From positions 48,097,876-48,161,875 of the forward strand of contig CM064492.1 of the NCBI GenBank assembly GCA_032716605.1: DNA of 64,000 nt. The letters run 5' to 3'. Below are positions 43,072-54,892 of this stretch, piece after piece. The stretch comes from Paralithodes platypus. Lineage: Eukaryota > Arthropoda > Malacostraca > Decapoda > Lithodidae. The translations under genes and the position numbers were made by a program. The notes below the pieces were generated by a model that saw only the letters and a program-made list of their open reading frames with translations, made no database searches and was not told the DNA's origin. Each line of letters opens with the position of its first letter. Position 1 is the stretch's first letter.

Positions 43072-43500
43072 GGACGTACGTTCGTGGCCTTATTGCGTTC
43101 ATTTTTCGGCTCCTACTATTTTATATGAATATTTTATTATTGCTGCTTATTCCTGTCCGATGTTTAAGTGGAAAATGCACAGTCAATACTTTTAGGCCTG
43201 TATAATCAGTACCGTATAGAAGGGGGATATATACGATGTTTAACATATATTCTGGTTGGATCTGTTCTCGTTAGGCATTGAGCTCACTCTTAGAAAATAT
43301 TGAGCAGGAAAAATAACCAATGCTGTCTAATCAATAACTCGAAAATTAACTAGGCCTAGTGAAAATATATAGGTACGGTATGTATACTACCGTATATCAC
43401 TGCATATACACTTTTATGAATTTGAGCATTTTTATAGGTATAACGTATTTGTTGGAGTTTCTTTCGGCAGATAAAAAAAAAATTGGACAAGATATATGCC

Positions 43501-46500
43501 CCCTGGGGGTTAGGGAATAGAATATGCCCCACGTGCCTTCTGCGTGTCGTAAGAGGCGACTAAAGAGGTTGGGTCGGTGGGCTTGCGACCCCCACCCGGA
43601 AAAAATATCTAAGCAAGGAAAAACGAACGAACTGCCTCGGATGCGGACGGAACCAACGTTGACGAACCACGACCGACTAAGGACATGCCTTCGGACATTC
43701 TGAGAATGGCTACGTGGAATGTTAGTGGCATGAATGATGGCACAAAAGAGAGAGAGGTTCTGGAAGTGTTAGTGAATGCCAGGCTGGATGTATGTGGAAT
43801 GACAGAGACCAAATGGAAAGGTTCAGATGTGAGAGAGTGGGAGTGTGGAATGGGTGTGTGTGCTGGAGTGAGTGAAGGAACAGCGAGAGAAGGTGCATGT
43901 TTGTTTGTAAGTAGCAAATGGAAGGAATGTGTAAGAGAGTATGGGTCTGTGGGTTCAAGGATTGTGTGGGTGAGAATGAAAGTAGGAATACAAACGTGGG
44001 TGATTGTATGCGTGTATGCCCCGACAGAGGATATACTTGAAAGAAAGAAAGAGGAGTTCTGGATGAATGTGGAGGCGTGCCTGGAGAAGTTTGACAAGAA
44101 CGAAAGAATATTTCTGATTGGGGATATGAATGGTAAGGTGGGTGATAGGAAAGTTGAGGGAGTGGTGGGAGGGTGGGGGGTACCATCAGAGGTGAATGGG
44201 AATGGTAGTGCACTTGTGGACGTATGTGTGGGGAGGAGGCTGTGGATAGCCAACACCTTCTTCCGACACAGAATGATCCACAGGTACACGTGGAAACGGA
44301 TGTTGACGATGAAGGATAAGACAGTGGTGGAACGAAAGTCATTGATTGATTATGTATGTGTGGATGAACGAATGAAGAAATCTGTGATGGATGCTAGGGT
44401 GTATAGGGGTATTGGAGGGGGTCTGTCTGATCATTATGTAGTGGTAGCTAAGGTTAGGATACAAAAGAAGTGGTTGAGGAGAGCGGGAGGGAGGCGAGAG
44501 GAGGGTGGAATGGTGAGGAGGGTGGAGAGGTTGCAGGAGGAGGAAGTCAGGGAGGAGTAGAGGAGAGCAGTGGAAAGACGACTAGGTGGGTTCGACCTGG
44601 AAGTTATGGAGGAAGTGGAGGAGATGAGCAAGGTGTTTAAGGATGAGATCTGTGCAGCATGTGAGGAGGTGTGTGGAGTGAGGAGAAGAGGGAGGGGAGT
44701 GAAAGGTACAGCATGGTGGACAGAAGAGGTAAGAATAGCTGTGGAAGAAAAGAAGAAAGCATATAGAGAGTGGTTGGGTAGTAGAGGGAATGAAGATTCC
44801 GAGAGGCAGAAACGAGCGAGGTACGTGGAGAGTAAGAGGGTGGTGAAGAGAGTAGTGAAGGAAAGTAAGAGAAGAGTAGATGAGGAATTTGGAAGGAATC
44901 TGAGTGTAAAATGGAGGGAGAGTAAGAAACTGTTCTGGAAAGAAGTCAAGAAAGTTAGGGAAGGTAGCAAGGGAAACAGTAAGGGTGTGAAAGATAAGAC
45001 TGGGAGAATGCTAGCCGAGAAGCAAGAGAGAGTCGAAAGATGGAGGGAGTACTTCAGTGAGTTGCTAAATGAAAGGAATGAAGAGCCAGCAAACATAGCT
45101 GGATATGGTATGGGAGGGAGAAGAAGAGAAGTAGTGGAGGAGGAGGTGGGGATCAGGAGGTCAGAAGTGTGGGAAGCCATGAAAAGAGTGAAGTTGGGGA
45201 AAGCACCAGGAACAGATGGAGTGTGTGGGGAAATGTTGAGGTATGGTGGTGAGATAGTGATAGAATGGGTATGGAAAATGTGCAAACTAGCATGGGAGAA
45301 GGGGAGTGCACCCGATGACTGGAAGACTGGCATAATAGTCCCCCTATATAAGGGCAAAGGGGAAAGAGGAGTGTGTGGTAACCACCGAGGAATATGTCTT
45401 CTAAGCGTAGTAGGGAAGGTATACAGTAGGGTAGTGATTGAGAGAGTGAGAGTGAGAACGGAGAAATGGATAGGCGACGAGCAGGGAGGTTTTAGGAAGG
45501 GAAGAGGATGTGTAGATCAGATTTTTACCCTGAATTGTGTTGTGGAGAAGTATCTGGAGAAGAAACAAAAGGTGTATGTTGCCTTTATGGACTTAGAGAA
45601 GGCCTATGACAGAGTGGATAGAGAAGGTTTGTGGAAAGTACTTAGAATATACGGAGTAGAGGGCAAGTTGCTGAAAGCAGTGAAGAGCATGTATGAGGGT
45701 GCAAAGGCGGCAGTACGTGTGGAGAGTGAGCAGAGCGAGTTCTTTGACCTGAATGTTGGTTTGAAACAGGGGTGTGTGATGTCCCCGTGGTTGTTTACTG
45801 TATATATGGATGGAGTTATGAAAGAAATACTATCAAGAGCAGTGGATGTTGGTGTATCGCTGAAAAGGGAGGGAATTGAGTGGAAGCTACCTATACTGCT
45901 GTTTGCGGATGATACAGTTCTGATGAGTGATAATGAATGGGAGTTGCAGGGTCTGGTAAATGAGTTTGGAACAGTGTGCGAAAAACGGAATTTGAAGGTA
46001 AATATGGGGAAGAGCAAGGTTATGGTCTTCGAAAGGGGTGAAGTCACAGAGTGTGAGGTGAAGCTGAACGGTCAGGCTATGGAGATCGTCAACTCTTTTA
46101 AGTATCTGGGCAGTGTGTTGAGTAAAGATGGGACTATGGATGAAGAGGTGCGGGAGAGGGTACAACAGGGGAAGAGGGTTGTAGGAATGCTAAAAGCAGT
46201 AACAAGAAATAGGGTGGTCAGTATGGAAGTGAAGAAGTCCTTGCATGACAGTGTGGTAATCCCGACACTGACTTACGGAAGCGAAGCATGGACGTTGGTT
46301 GAGAGACTCAGACCAAGAGTGAGAGCAGTGGAAATGAATTACTTAAGGAGTGCGTGCGGAGTTACATGGAGGGATAGACAGACTAATGAGGAAGTAAGAA
46401 GGAGGTGTGGTGTGGAGGTAGATGTGCTGGAATGTGTGAAAAGGAACAACTTGAGATGGTTCGGCCATATGGAACGTATGGAAAGCGAGAGAATGACTAA

Positions 46501-46710
46501 GAGGGTGTACGAGAGCGAGGTGGAGGGACAGAGGGGGAGAGGTAGACCGAATATGAGGTGGAAGGATGGAGTGAGGAACTACATGAACGAAGGCGGTGCT
46601 GGTTGGGGGGAGGGGCGTCGACTGACTGGGGACAGAGGTGCATGGGGGCGGTTCGTTCGTGGCCACCCCTTCGGGGATCACGGCGTCAGGCAATAGATAG
46701 ATAGATAGAT
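43501..46710 (+). mobile_element. Near-full-length RTE non-LTR retrotransposon with 11-bp target duplication
   Basis: A 3,210-bp insertion bounded by the perfect direct repeat AGATATATGCC (43490-43500 and 46711-46721). The 5' UTR contains TGCGTGTCGTAAGAGGCGAC and a GGTGGGCTTGCGACCCCCAC block, similar to RTE 5' ends I know from other invertebrates. One long coding frame follows with a single in-frame stop, and the tail is (ATAG)n. It lies inside the TA-flanked DNA transposon. Confidence 0.93.
43685..46696 (+). pseudogene. RTE polyprotein: endonuclease plus reverse transcriptase, one in-frame stop
   Basis: Two open frames, 43685-44560 and 44570-46696, share one frame and are split only by TAG at 44558-44560. 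The start ATG follows the 5' UTR closely. Endonuclease: MATWNVSGMN, TETKWKGSD, VYAPTE, IGDMNGKVG and SDHYVVVAKV, with catalytic Glu, Asp/Asn and Asp-His present. RT: KAPGTDGVCGEML, GIIVPLYKGKGERG, NHRGICLL, EQGGFRKGRGCVDQIF, AFMDLEKAYDRV, GLKQGCVMSPWLF and LLFADDTVLM. C-terminal zone: GSEAWTL, WFGHMERM and RGRGRPNMRWKDG. About 1,003 codons, normal for RTE. It would nick target DNA and prime cDNA synthesis; the stop probably prevents this unless read through. Confidence 0.92.
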
Positions 46711-47588
46711 AGATATATGCCTCTCCTAATTTATGTATATTATATATCCAGAATTATCCGAAATACTGTACATAAATCGGTTAGCATATTATCATATTTT
46801 TATGGGTTTTTGGACTAAGAGAATGATTATGTGATCTTTTACCACCATGTTAATGATGGAAAAGTATTATGAATGATTTTCATAGGGCAAATAATAACAA
46901 ACGATTGTTTTGTTCTTTGTCCGAAGTTAGCACGTTTTTTTTTTTAAACACAATCGGTTAAATGATAGTGTTCTAGCTAGAGCGTTATACAAGTGTAACA
47001 AATTTCCTTTGGTGGATGTTGTCTCTGGTAATGTTACTACAAAATTATATCAGTCACAACATCATTCATACAAACAAATTTCTTCAGGGTGATAGAAGTT
47101 TGGCAGGGTAGCGAAAAATGTACATATTTTCGTCATATATATATTTCTTTAGTGTACATATAGCCTACTCATGTCAGTTTCCTAGGACTTTTACATGCTC
47201 TTCCTTTGCCATTTCTCTAAACGGACCCCACAAAAAAACAATAAAAAGCGTTTCCATTATATAATGACAATGTTTAATTACTTATTATCGCCGATGTCCG
47301 AAGTTATCACCACAGTACGAAGTTACCCCACTTTACGGTAGCCTAGCCTATATTAGAATTACTTACAAATGGCACATTGACACAGACTGCTTTTATGGAT
47401 AGCCTACAGTATAAGGCCTAGGCCTAAGGTAAGTAAATGTGATTTAGTCACATTTTAAGCTAGTTATTTATATATCTACCCTATTGCCAGACCAGTCTGG
47501 GGTCTGGAGTCTCAGGATCTGGTGGCTCTGGCCTCAATTCCTGGCCATGAATGAATGAGTCGACACTATGCATGAATCTATCTATTAA

Positions 47589-47930
47589 CCTAAGAAGTGC
47601 GCATGGGGGGTATGAGACACCACACTCCTGTGCCGACATATTTGAGCTGTTCCCATCACTAACATCGTTATTTTACCATAAATAGCATTAATACTTATCC
47701 ATATGCGCCCATTATAGGTTGATTATAAAGGTATTAACCTGTTACAACAATAAAACAAGTGGAAACAGTGTTTGGATGGTCAAAATCGGCGATACAGGCC
47801 GGGAGTTACATAATGTATGGCTGAGGCAACCTCCCTGCCCTCCTCCCCTCCCCTTGTCTGGAGAGACACTGTTACGCAATAGTCTCTCTCTCGCTCTTTC
47901 CCACGCTTGGTAACAGTGATGACAACGCCC
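47589..47930. repeat. Dispersed repeat GTGGAAACAGNGTTTGGATGG, copy 1
   Basis: Begins at TTAA (47585-47588) with CCTAAGAAGTGCGCATGGGG. It is about 85 percent alike by eye to 60339-60700, which has TTAA at both ends. The right end here is lost where LINE-B begins. Open frames are coincidental. Confidence 0.6.
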
Positions 47931-47939
47931 TGCTACCAA

Positions 47940-49572
47940 CTCATAAGAACATAAGAAAATGAACATAAGAAAATGGGAGTCTGCAGAAAGCCGATTGGCC
48001 TAAGCAAGGCAGATCCCTGTCCCACACAACCCCAATTATAGGCTCAACACTCTAATACCCTGAGGATCATCTTACCAAAACGGTTAGAGATTAACGCAGG
48101 ATTACGGGGTCTGCAGAGCGCTAATTGGCCCAACCCGGCTGATCCCCCTTCACACCCAACCCTTCTCGTCCATATGCTTATCCAATTTTATCTTAAAGCT
48201 CCCTACCGTTTTTAATCCCACTATAGCACTTGGTAGTCCATTCCACCCATCTACAACTGTTACCAAACCAATATTTGCCTATATCTTTTCTGAAACGAAA
48301 TTTATCTAATTTGAAACCATTGGTACGAGTTCTTTCGCTATCACTGAGCGATGTTACATGTTAATCCCACTAACCCACTTGAACACCTTTATCATATCCC
48401 CTCTAACTCTGCGTCTCTCTAACGAATGTAAACCTAATTTCTTCAACCTTTCTTCATACGGAAGATTTCTAATATTATGGATCATTTTTGTCATTCTACG
48501 CTGTACTCTCTCCAATGAATCTGTCCATTCTGTAATAAGGACACCAAAATTGGACAGCATAATCCATATGGGGTCTCACTAATGACAAGTAAAGTTTTAA
48601 GATAACATCAGCAGTTCTGTTACTCACACTCCTAGAGATGAACCCGAGAATCCTGTTTGCCTTATTACGAACGCTTATACTGTACACTGTTTTCTAGGCT
48701 TCAAATCATTGCTAACAAACACACCTAGATCTTTCTCGCAGTCTGAATTTTCTAATTCTAAATTAGCTAGTTTATATTTAACATTTATTTGCATCTTCCC
48801 TATCTTTAATACCTTGCATTTGTCAATGTTAAACTTCATCTGCCAATTTAATGACCATTCATGTAAGGTATCTAGATCCCTTTGGAGGCACTCTATATCG
48901 CTATCTGAATCAATTGATCTCCCCATTTTAGTATCGTCTGCGAATTTACTTATCCTACTAGTTATACCTAAATCTAGGTCACTTATGTATATAAGAAACA
49001 ACAGGGGACCTAATACCGGTTGATCCCTGGGGGACACCACTTTTGACTGCTACCCACTCTGACTTGGTACCATTTATGCTGACTCTCTGTTTCCTACCAA
49101 TTAGCCATGACCTAATCCATCCCAACAACGCCCCACCTATTCCATGCGCCTCAACCTTTCTCATCAATCTCTCATGGGGGACTCTGTCGAAAGCTTTACT
49201 GAAATCTAAATATATTATATCATATGACTTGTCATTATCTACTGCTTCATATACCTCTGATAAAAAACTAAGCAAATTAGTAAGGCAAGAACGTCCCTGA
49301 GTGAATCCATGCTGAGAAGAATTTATTAAATTAAATGTATCTACCGGTAAGTGGTTTCTAATTTTACTAGCAATAATTGACTCTAGTAGCTTTCCTATGA
49401 TTGATGTACGGTAAGACTAATGGGTAATTGGATGCTATTGATTTGTCACCTTTTTTGAAGATCGGAACTACGTTTGCAAGCTTCCAAGCTTCTGGAACTA
49501 TACCTGTCTCTAATGACTTGTTAAATAAAAATGTTAATGGATAACTTAACTCATCCCTACATTCTTTTAATA
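47940..49572 (-). mobile_element. LINE-B (CR1-like), 5'-truncated, tail CATAAGAA repeats
   Basis: Minus-strand element. The 3' tail is AAGAACATAAGAAAATGAACATAAG on the plus strand in interrupted form (TTCTTATG octamers). A 3' UTR with an AAAGCCGATTGGCC block follows (to about 48180), then the RT C-terminus and palm to 49572. Copies of its 3' end occur at 505-785 and 54653-54892. Octamer-type tails in place of poly(A) are characteristic of CR1/L2-like LINEs. Confidence 0.82.
48354..49480 (-). pseudogene. LINE-B reverse transcriptase, frameshifted
   Basis: LLSFLSEVYEAVDND, YLDFSKAFDRVPHERL, VKSGVPQGS, then after a shift PLLFLIYISDLDLGI, SKFADDTKMG and KCKVLKIGK, then ISVRNKANRILGFISRSV, HMDYAVQFWCPY, RVQRRMTKMI and LPYEERLKKLGLHSLERRRVRGDMI. 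Three breaks coincide with TA-type insertions: TACGGTA at 49407-49413, ACCGGT near 49016-49021 and TACTGTA at 48678-48684. Removing the extra 5 bp at the first and third restores the expected family reading. The FADD catalytic pair is present. Inactive. Confidence 0.82.
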
Positions 49573-49797
49573 CTCAGTTAGGTTAGGCTAATGTTAACCC
49601 CATAATACCGTACTAGGTTAGGTTAGGTTAGCTTAACCTGACAAGCGCGATATGACAGTAGGTGCTAGGGTAGTTATTTGTGCATTTCTAGCCCTGGATT
49701 CTGACAGAATTAGTTATATTTACAATATAAACCATTATTTGTTTTCGGTATGCTTTTATTTTACATATATGATGTATATATGAACCTTCAAGAGTGC

Positions 49798-50280
49798 TAA
49801 AATAAGTGGGAAAAGCATTTGGGTGGTGAAAAACGAAGATATTGGCCACCCGGTCATAATCTCAGGCGAGAGAGAGAGACAGGCAGCCTTCCCCTCTCGC
49901 TGTCTGGGAGTCAACTGAGGAGAGCGGGGCGGTGTGTGCCGGTGTCTGGGTGTTGCATAACGATCTTTTATGCAACCCACTTGTGCTACATTATCGCGGG
50001 AGAGAAAAATAACCGATAAATGATGATAATAAGAGGAAAATAGGTGATAATTGAGGAGGGGAGGGAGGGGGGAATAAGGTGGGGAAGGAGGGGAGGGGGG
50101 TGGGTGAGATTTACATGGATGAGTACTGGAGGGGAATTATCTCACCTAGAGACAAATTCCTTTGTTTTGATAGGCCCTTTTTTTTTATGGAAGTCTTTTT
50201 TTATGGTCCTGCTTCCGTGAGGCCTATCGCGTTCCCTATAGGAAGCCTTCCGTGAGGCCTATCGCGCTTGCCGGGTTAAT
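49798..50280. repeat. Diverged relative of the GTGGAAACAG repeat, G-rich
   Basis: AAGTGGGAAAAGCATTTGGG, AGATATTGGCCACCCGG, GAGAGAGAGAGACAGGCAGC and GGTGATAATTGAGGAGGGGAGG parallel blocks of 60500-60790. It ends CCGGGTTAA at about 50270-50280, as the 60339-60946 unit does. Homology is partial and the ends are uncertain. Confidence 0.4.
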
Positions 50281-50820
50281 GACAAAACTTGGCTCGGATT
50301 TCATGGATTTAGCGGGGGTGTGGCCCGTGGGGGCAGCAGCCCCCACCCATTATACTAGGTTAGGTTAGGTTAGGTTAGGCTAATACTAAACCACATTGTT
50401 ACTGGCTTTATCCACGTTGAAAAACAAAAAAACCCGAGCCAACTTTCAAAATGAGGTTACTGTGATTTTGGACTCTGAAGAATTGAAAAACCCGAGTCAA
50501 GTTGGGTCAAAACTTGGCTCGGGTTTTTCCATTTTCAGGTTTTGTTACTTTTAAATATTGTATTTTCAGAGTTCTTCCAATATTACCCCTTTATTTACGC
50601 CTTTTACCCCGCAATTTCCCTGATTTTCATAGCCCTCCCCACTATCGGGGGCCGTGTTTTAAGATTGATGGATAATGGGAATTGGGAAAATAGTAAAATG
50701 CGACAGTCCTTGGTATTAAACAACACTGTGTATCAAATAAAAAATAAAAAACAACAAAAAATAACCTGAAAAACTCATCACTGGTTGGTGATAAACATTT
50801 ACCTTTTTCCAAATAGGATA
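50268..50820. repeat. Diverged copy of the TTAGG-containing repeat at 56166-57545
   Basis: Shares TTAATGACAAAACTTGGCTC, ATTTCATGGATTTAGCGGGG, a short TTAGG run (50355-50378), AACTTTCAAAATGAGGTTAC and GGTTGGTGATAAAC in the same order as 56870-57530. No gene. Confidence 0.7.
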
Positions 50821-51025
50821 GTCCCGCGCGTAAACAAACCCAGTCCCGCAATCTTGAGAGCTCTGCTACGGACGTGTTCAATGTTTACAAAAAGTGTTCG
50901 GAATGGAGTTATGGAGTACACAGTACACTTGCTACGGTAAAGTGTTATGTTCTACAAAGATGTTACTGTATGTCTACAGTCTAATATATGAACCCACAGA
51001 CAGTAGCTGGCATGCAAGGGCTAGT
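50821..51025. other. Unassigned sequence before the MULE
   Basis: No gene or repeat recognised. It ends in the 9-bp GTTGTATCC duplication. Confidence 0.4.
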
Positions 51026-51489
51026 GTTGTATCCGGGTGCCAGTGACTTCGGCCCAGTGATCTCGGACCACTATCCTCGGTGACCTCGGCCCATTTTGGT
51101 GACTTCGGACCAATATATTTTTGGTCCGAAGTCACCGATCTTAAACTACCGCTTTCTTGCGAGATTCGGCAATAGGCAAACAATTGGGAACTTATTATAA
51201 CTGTATTATTCCTCCTCCACACCAATTCCTTCTCTATTTATAAATTATGTCGGGATTTATTGATAAAGTTCTAGTGAACTTATACGCTCGGTGCATGCAG
51301 CGCATATCCTACTATCGAGTGTGTGTGTTTGTGTGTATGTACAGTATGTATATATAGTCTTAACCATAGACAAATCGTACATATCTTGGTGTATTTTGGA
51401 ACTGTTCATTGTGGATTTGTGTAGGCTATAGTCTTACTTCTATTCAGCCTGGTTCACATTTCTCACAGATCCACTAATATTAGTGGAGT

Positions 51490-51740
51490 ACTGTACATTA
51501 AAAAGCTGTATTAAATCAGGTATTAGACTAAATAACGATAATGAAGTGTTTGGGTAGAGGTAAACGAAGGTAGTGAGACCATAGTTATTGGGGTTATGTA
51601 TAGATCGCCAAATACGAGTAGAAATGACGGAACGTCATTATGGGAGGAAATTAAAATGGCATCAAGGTTTAGCAATTTGTGCATTATGGGGGATTTTAAT
51701 TTTCCGTACGTACGAGGCTCCTACGTGACTCGTAACTCGT
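51490..51740 (+). pseudogene. LINE endonuclease fragment inside the MULE
   Basis: Degraded plus-strand reading with TIVIGVMYRSPNTSRNDG, a LWEEIKMAS stretch and CIMGDFNFPYV, the CR1-type endonuclease core including the GDFN catalytic block. Stops and shifts surround it. It may come from the same family as LINE-F but is separated from it. Confidence 0.6.
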
Positions 51741-52180
51741 AAGACTGGGTTATTCTATGCAATATCTAGGTGAGTATTGTGGACCGGCTTCTAATTGAAG
51801 TATTACACTTGTCTGGTATTTATTTTAGAGGTAAGAATAGCAATCGAGATAGTCTGAGCTTATCAGGGGATATTGTAATGTAACAGGATAAAATCTCATT
51901 AAAAAACACATGGTCAAAATTAAAATCGCATACGACACGCACCTATAGGAGTCTAATCCATTATACCAAGATAGACTGGCTTATCAGGGGTTATTGGATT
52001 ATAACCGCATAAAATCTCTTACTAAAATGCATTCGTAAAAAAATAAAATCGCATAGGATATGCACCTAATAGTCTAATCTAATTCATCCCAGTATAGTAG
52101 TATAAATAGTATGGTAGTACTAAAGTCGTTAAAACAGTAAAGAAAATAAACCAGCCTGTATGTATTACAGTATATTAACA

Positions 52181-52918
52181 CTAAGGGGCATAAAGACGTG
52201 ATACAGCTCGCAGTAAATGCTGGGCACTCCTTTCACCTTGCTCATATTCTTCCCAAAGACTGAAAATCCTAGCTTGCAACTTTTTGTACACTGTTCTTTG
52301 GTGTCTTTTCAGTTTTCCTTCGGAGACCAATCTTACTTGGGTACTTACCAAATCTGCCCCATTTTGCAAGCGTTGCACCATGAAATAAAATGACATTTGT
52401 GCTTTGCATTATTAGTCCTTCATTATTAGTCCTGATACTAAGACCAATTATACACTCCAGGATTTGGGCGGCCATACAACAGAGTTTACCCAGGTCTTTT
52501 CTATATAATTAGCAAACTCGAGAAGTGGTCCAGTAGTTAATGTTTCCATTAATCCTTGAAATAAACCTGGAATATGCTGATGTGGTACGAGACAAAGACC
52601 CATACATTTTCTAACCACTTTATTTGTCCCATTATCAGATTTATATGCTACTTGCAGACCTAGTTCTTGTATTTTCCTAAATAAAGCTTGAGTAAAATGG
52701 AATGCACATCCTTTGATGTTGACGTTTTCAAACACATAACTTGTTGATCGCCAAAGTGCCTTTTCAAAATCCATTACAATTCTCTTGACTTTTAATTCAC
52801 TTGGAAGTAGATTTTTGATGGCATCAAGTACAGCATTGTAATCCTTCTTACGACGACGAGACATGACGCACTGCATGACAGGAACTTGCTTAGTTGACTC
52901 TTCATATCTTACAAACAC
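52181..52918 (-). pseudogene. MULE transposase, C-terminal part
   Basis: Minus-strand frames 52918-52448, 52475-52269 and 52396-52181, joined by shifts. The first reads through the MULE catalytic core: CVMSRRRKKDYNAVLDAIK, RIVMDFEKALWRS (second catalytic Asp) and the C-x2-H signature in GCAFHFTQALFRKIQELGL. The next holds SIRTNN, part of the family IRTNN-x-x-E-x-WH motif, and the last holds LVSEGKLKRHQRTVYKKL. The N-terminal WRKY/FLYWCH-type DNA-binding region is missing; the frame begins almost at the inner TIR edge (52930). It would cut the element ends in the nucleus. Inactive. Confidence 0.8.
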
Positions 52919-53526
52919 ATGAAGAACCCGACATCATTTATAAATAGAGAAGGAATAATACAGTTATGATAAGTTCTCAATTGTTTGCCTATTGCCGAAT
53001 CTCGCAAGAAAGCGGTAGTTTAAGATCGGTGACTTCGGACCAAAAATATATTGGTCCGAAGTCACCAAAGTGATCGGTGGGTGGACAGAGGCATTAGACG
53101 AGGGACTTGCTGTGGATGTTGCATACTGCGATTTTATGAAGGCGTTCGATAAGGTACCACACCGAAGACTTATAGAAAAAATAAGGATGTACAATTTGGG
53201 GCCAAAATATTTAGGGTGGATCAAATCGTTTTTGCGTGGACGGCAGTAGAGACTCTCTACTCTCTCTACTAGAGAGTTATAGTTAATGGTGAAACGTCGG
53301 GTTGGAGAAATGTCATAAGTGGGGTTCCGCAGGGCTCCGTACTTGGACCTCTGTTGTTCGTCATATTTATAAACGATATGCCCGGGGTTACAGAAAATAA
53401 TAGCGACATATTTCTCTACGCCGATGACACAAAAATATTTAGGAAGGTCGAGAACATTATGGACTGTAGAAGATTGCAGGAGGACATTACTGCGCTGAAG
53501 GGATGGTCAGACAAATGGCTCCTTAA

Positions 53527-54007
53527 CCCTTCCTCCCCGGGTGTCATTTTAATATGACACCACGGCAGATGGGCAGGTACCCGGGTGTCATTTTAATAGA
53601 CAGTAAGCTTGAAAGCCTATTCAGCTTGGTTTGAACGCCGTGCGTCCGACGCATGTAAACAAAGCCGATCGTTGTGTCACCGCACCTCCGAAAACAAGAA
53701 GGAGAAGACTCGTTTGTTATTGTATGTCTGTACGTCGTTGTTTCAGTAGTAAAAAGATCGTCGTATTGCTAACATTGCCTGAAAATGCTCTCCACTAAAA
53801 TCGTCATCACAACTGAACCAGTTGACTTAGAGAGCTCTACTCAATGCCAGTCTACAGATTGGAAACCACACTACATTTATAGATGCGTGGGAAATTTCTA
53901 GCAGTTAAAATTAACCAAAATACGGTAGCCTAGGCCTAGACGTTTTTCGGCCAGATCGACCGGGTACGCCGCACTGTCATTAGGAGAGCTAGCCCGGGCC
54001 AGGAGGG
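53527..54007. mobile_element. CCCGGG-family piggyBac-type MITE, copy 4
   Basis: 481 bp between TTAA (53523-53526) and TTAA (54008-54011), the same length as copy 1 and very similar to it. Just after the right TTAA a 17-bp duplication (GTTCCATGGCTCCTTAA) repeats the host sequence around the site, so this insertion or a later repair was not clean. Confidence 0.88.
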
Positions 54008-54652
54008 TTAAGTTCCATGGCTCCTTAAGTTCCATCCTGACAAATGTAAAACAATGAGAATTGGAAAATCTGAGGTGCCTGATGGAGATTATTGTATGGA
54101 TGGGAGTATGAAGCTTACCTCGGCAGAAAAGGATCTCGGAATTATAATTGATCATGACCTTTCCTTTGAAAAGCATATGGCAGAAAAAATAAACTGTGCT
54201 AATAGGATTGTGGGGCTTATTCGTCGTACTATTGTTAGTCTGGATGAAACCATTTTTAAACCATTGTTTGTGGCCCTGGTCAGACCAATTCTGGAGTATG
54301 CAAGTCCTGTCTGGAGTCCCTACAAAATTAAGGATATCACGGCTATTGAAAAAGTGCAAAGGAGAGCGACTAAGTTGGTACCATCTTTAAAGGACTTAAC
54401 ATATGAAGAGAGACTTCGGAAGCTAAATTTACCAACGTTGGCATATAGAAGAGCCAGAGGGGAAATGATAGAAACTTACAAAATCTTACAAGGGGTGTAT
54501 GAGGAGGAGGCGAGTAGGGGACTCTTCACGCTGCAGGAGGATGATCGCACCAGAGGACACAGCAAGAAATTGTTTAAGAGGAGGTCAAGACTCAACATCA
54601 GGAAGAACTTTTTTAGTAATATATAGTAACATATATAACATATATTAGTAAC

Positions 54653-54892
54653 ATATGGACGAGAAGGGTTGGGTGTGAAGGGGGATCAGCCGGGTTGGGC
54701 CAATCAGCGCTCTGCAGACCCCCGTAATCCTGCGTTAATCTCTAACCGGTTTGGTAAGATGATCCTCAGGGTATTAGAGTGTTGAGCCTATAATTGGGCT
54801 TTGTAATTGGGGTTGTGTGGGACAGGGATCTGCCTTGCTTAGGCCAATCGGCTTTCTGCAGACTCCCATTTTCTTATGTTCTTATGTTCTTA
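54653..54892 (+). mobile_element. LINE-B 3' tip in LINE-F
   Basis: 240 bp matching the complement of 47945-48190 (GGGTTGGGTGTGAAGGGG, a TCAGCGCTCTGCAGACCC block, a GATGATCCTCAGGGTATTAG block), ending in TTCTTATG octamers. It sits between the AGTAATA and AATAGAG halves of the LINE-F frame, suggesting a short AATA target duplication. Some AT-rich filler precedes it (54621-54652). Confidence 0.85.

Larger units (their letters stand above)
42705..47338. mobile_element. TA-flanked DNA transposon with CCGTAAA...TTTACGG ends, non-autonomous
   Basis: Inverted ends CCGTAAACTGGGGTAACTTC and, reversed, CCGTAAAGTGGGGTAACTTC, directly between TA (42703-42704) and TA (47339-47340). Without the nested RTE it is about 1.4 kb. 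An AACTTCGGACA motif recurs near both ends in both orientations (42720, 42882, 42904, 42926, 43068, 46918, 47296), as transposase-binding subterminal repeats do. No transposase is seen. TA duplication suggests the Tc1/mariner-pogo group, which I cannot confirm. Confidence 0.75.

Noticed and set aside
43609..45357. Long minus-strand frames opposite the RTE
   Set aside because: They are shadows of the RTE coding strand caused by its purine-rich composition.
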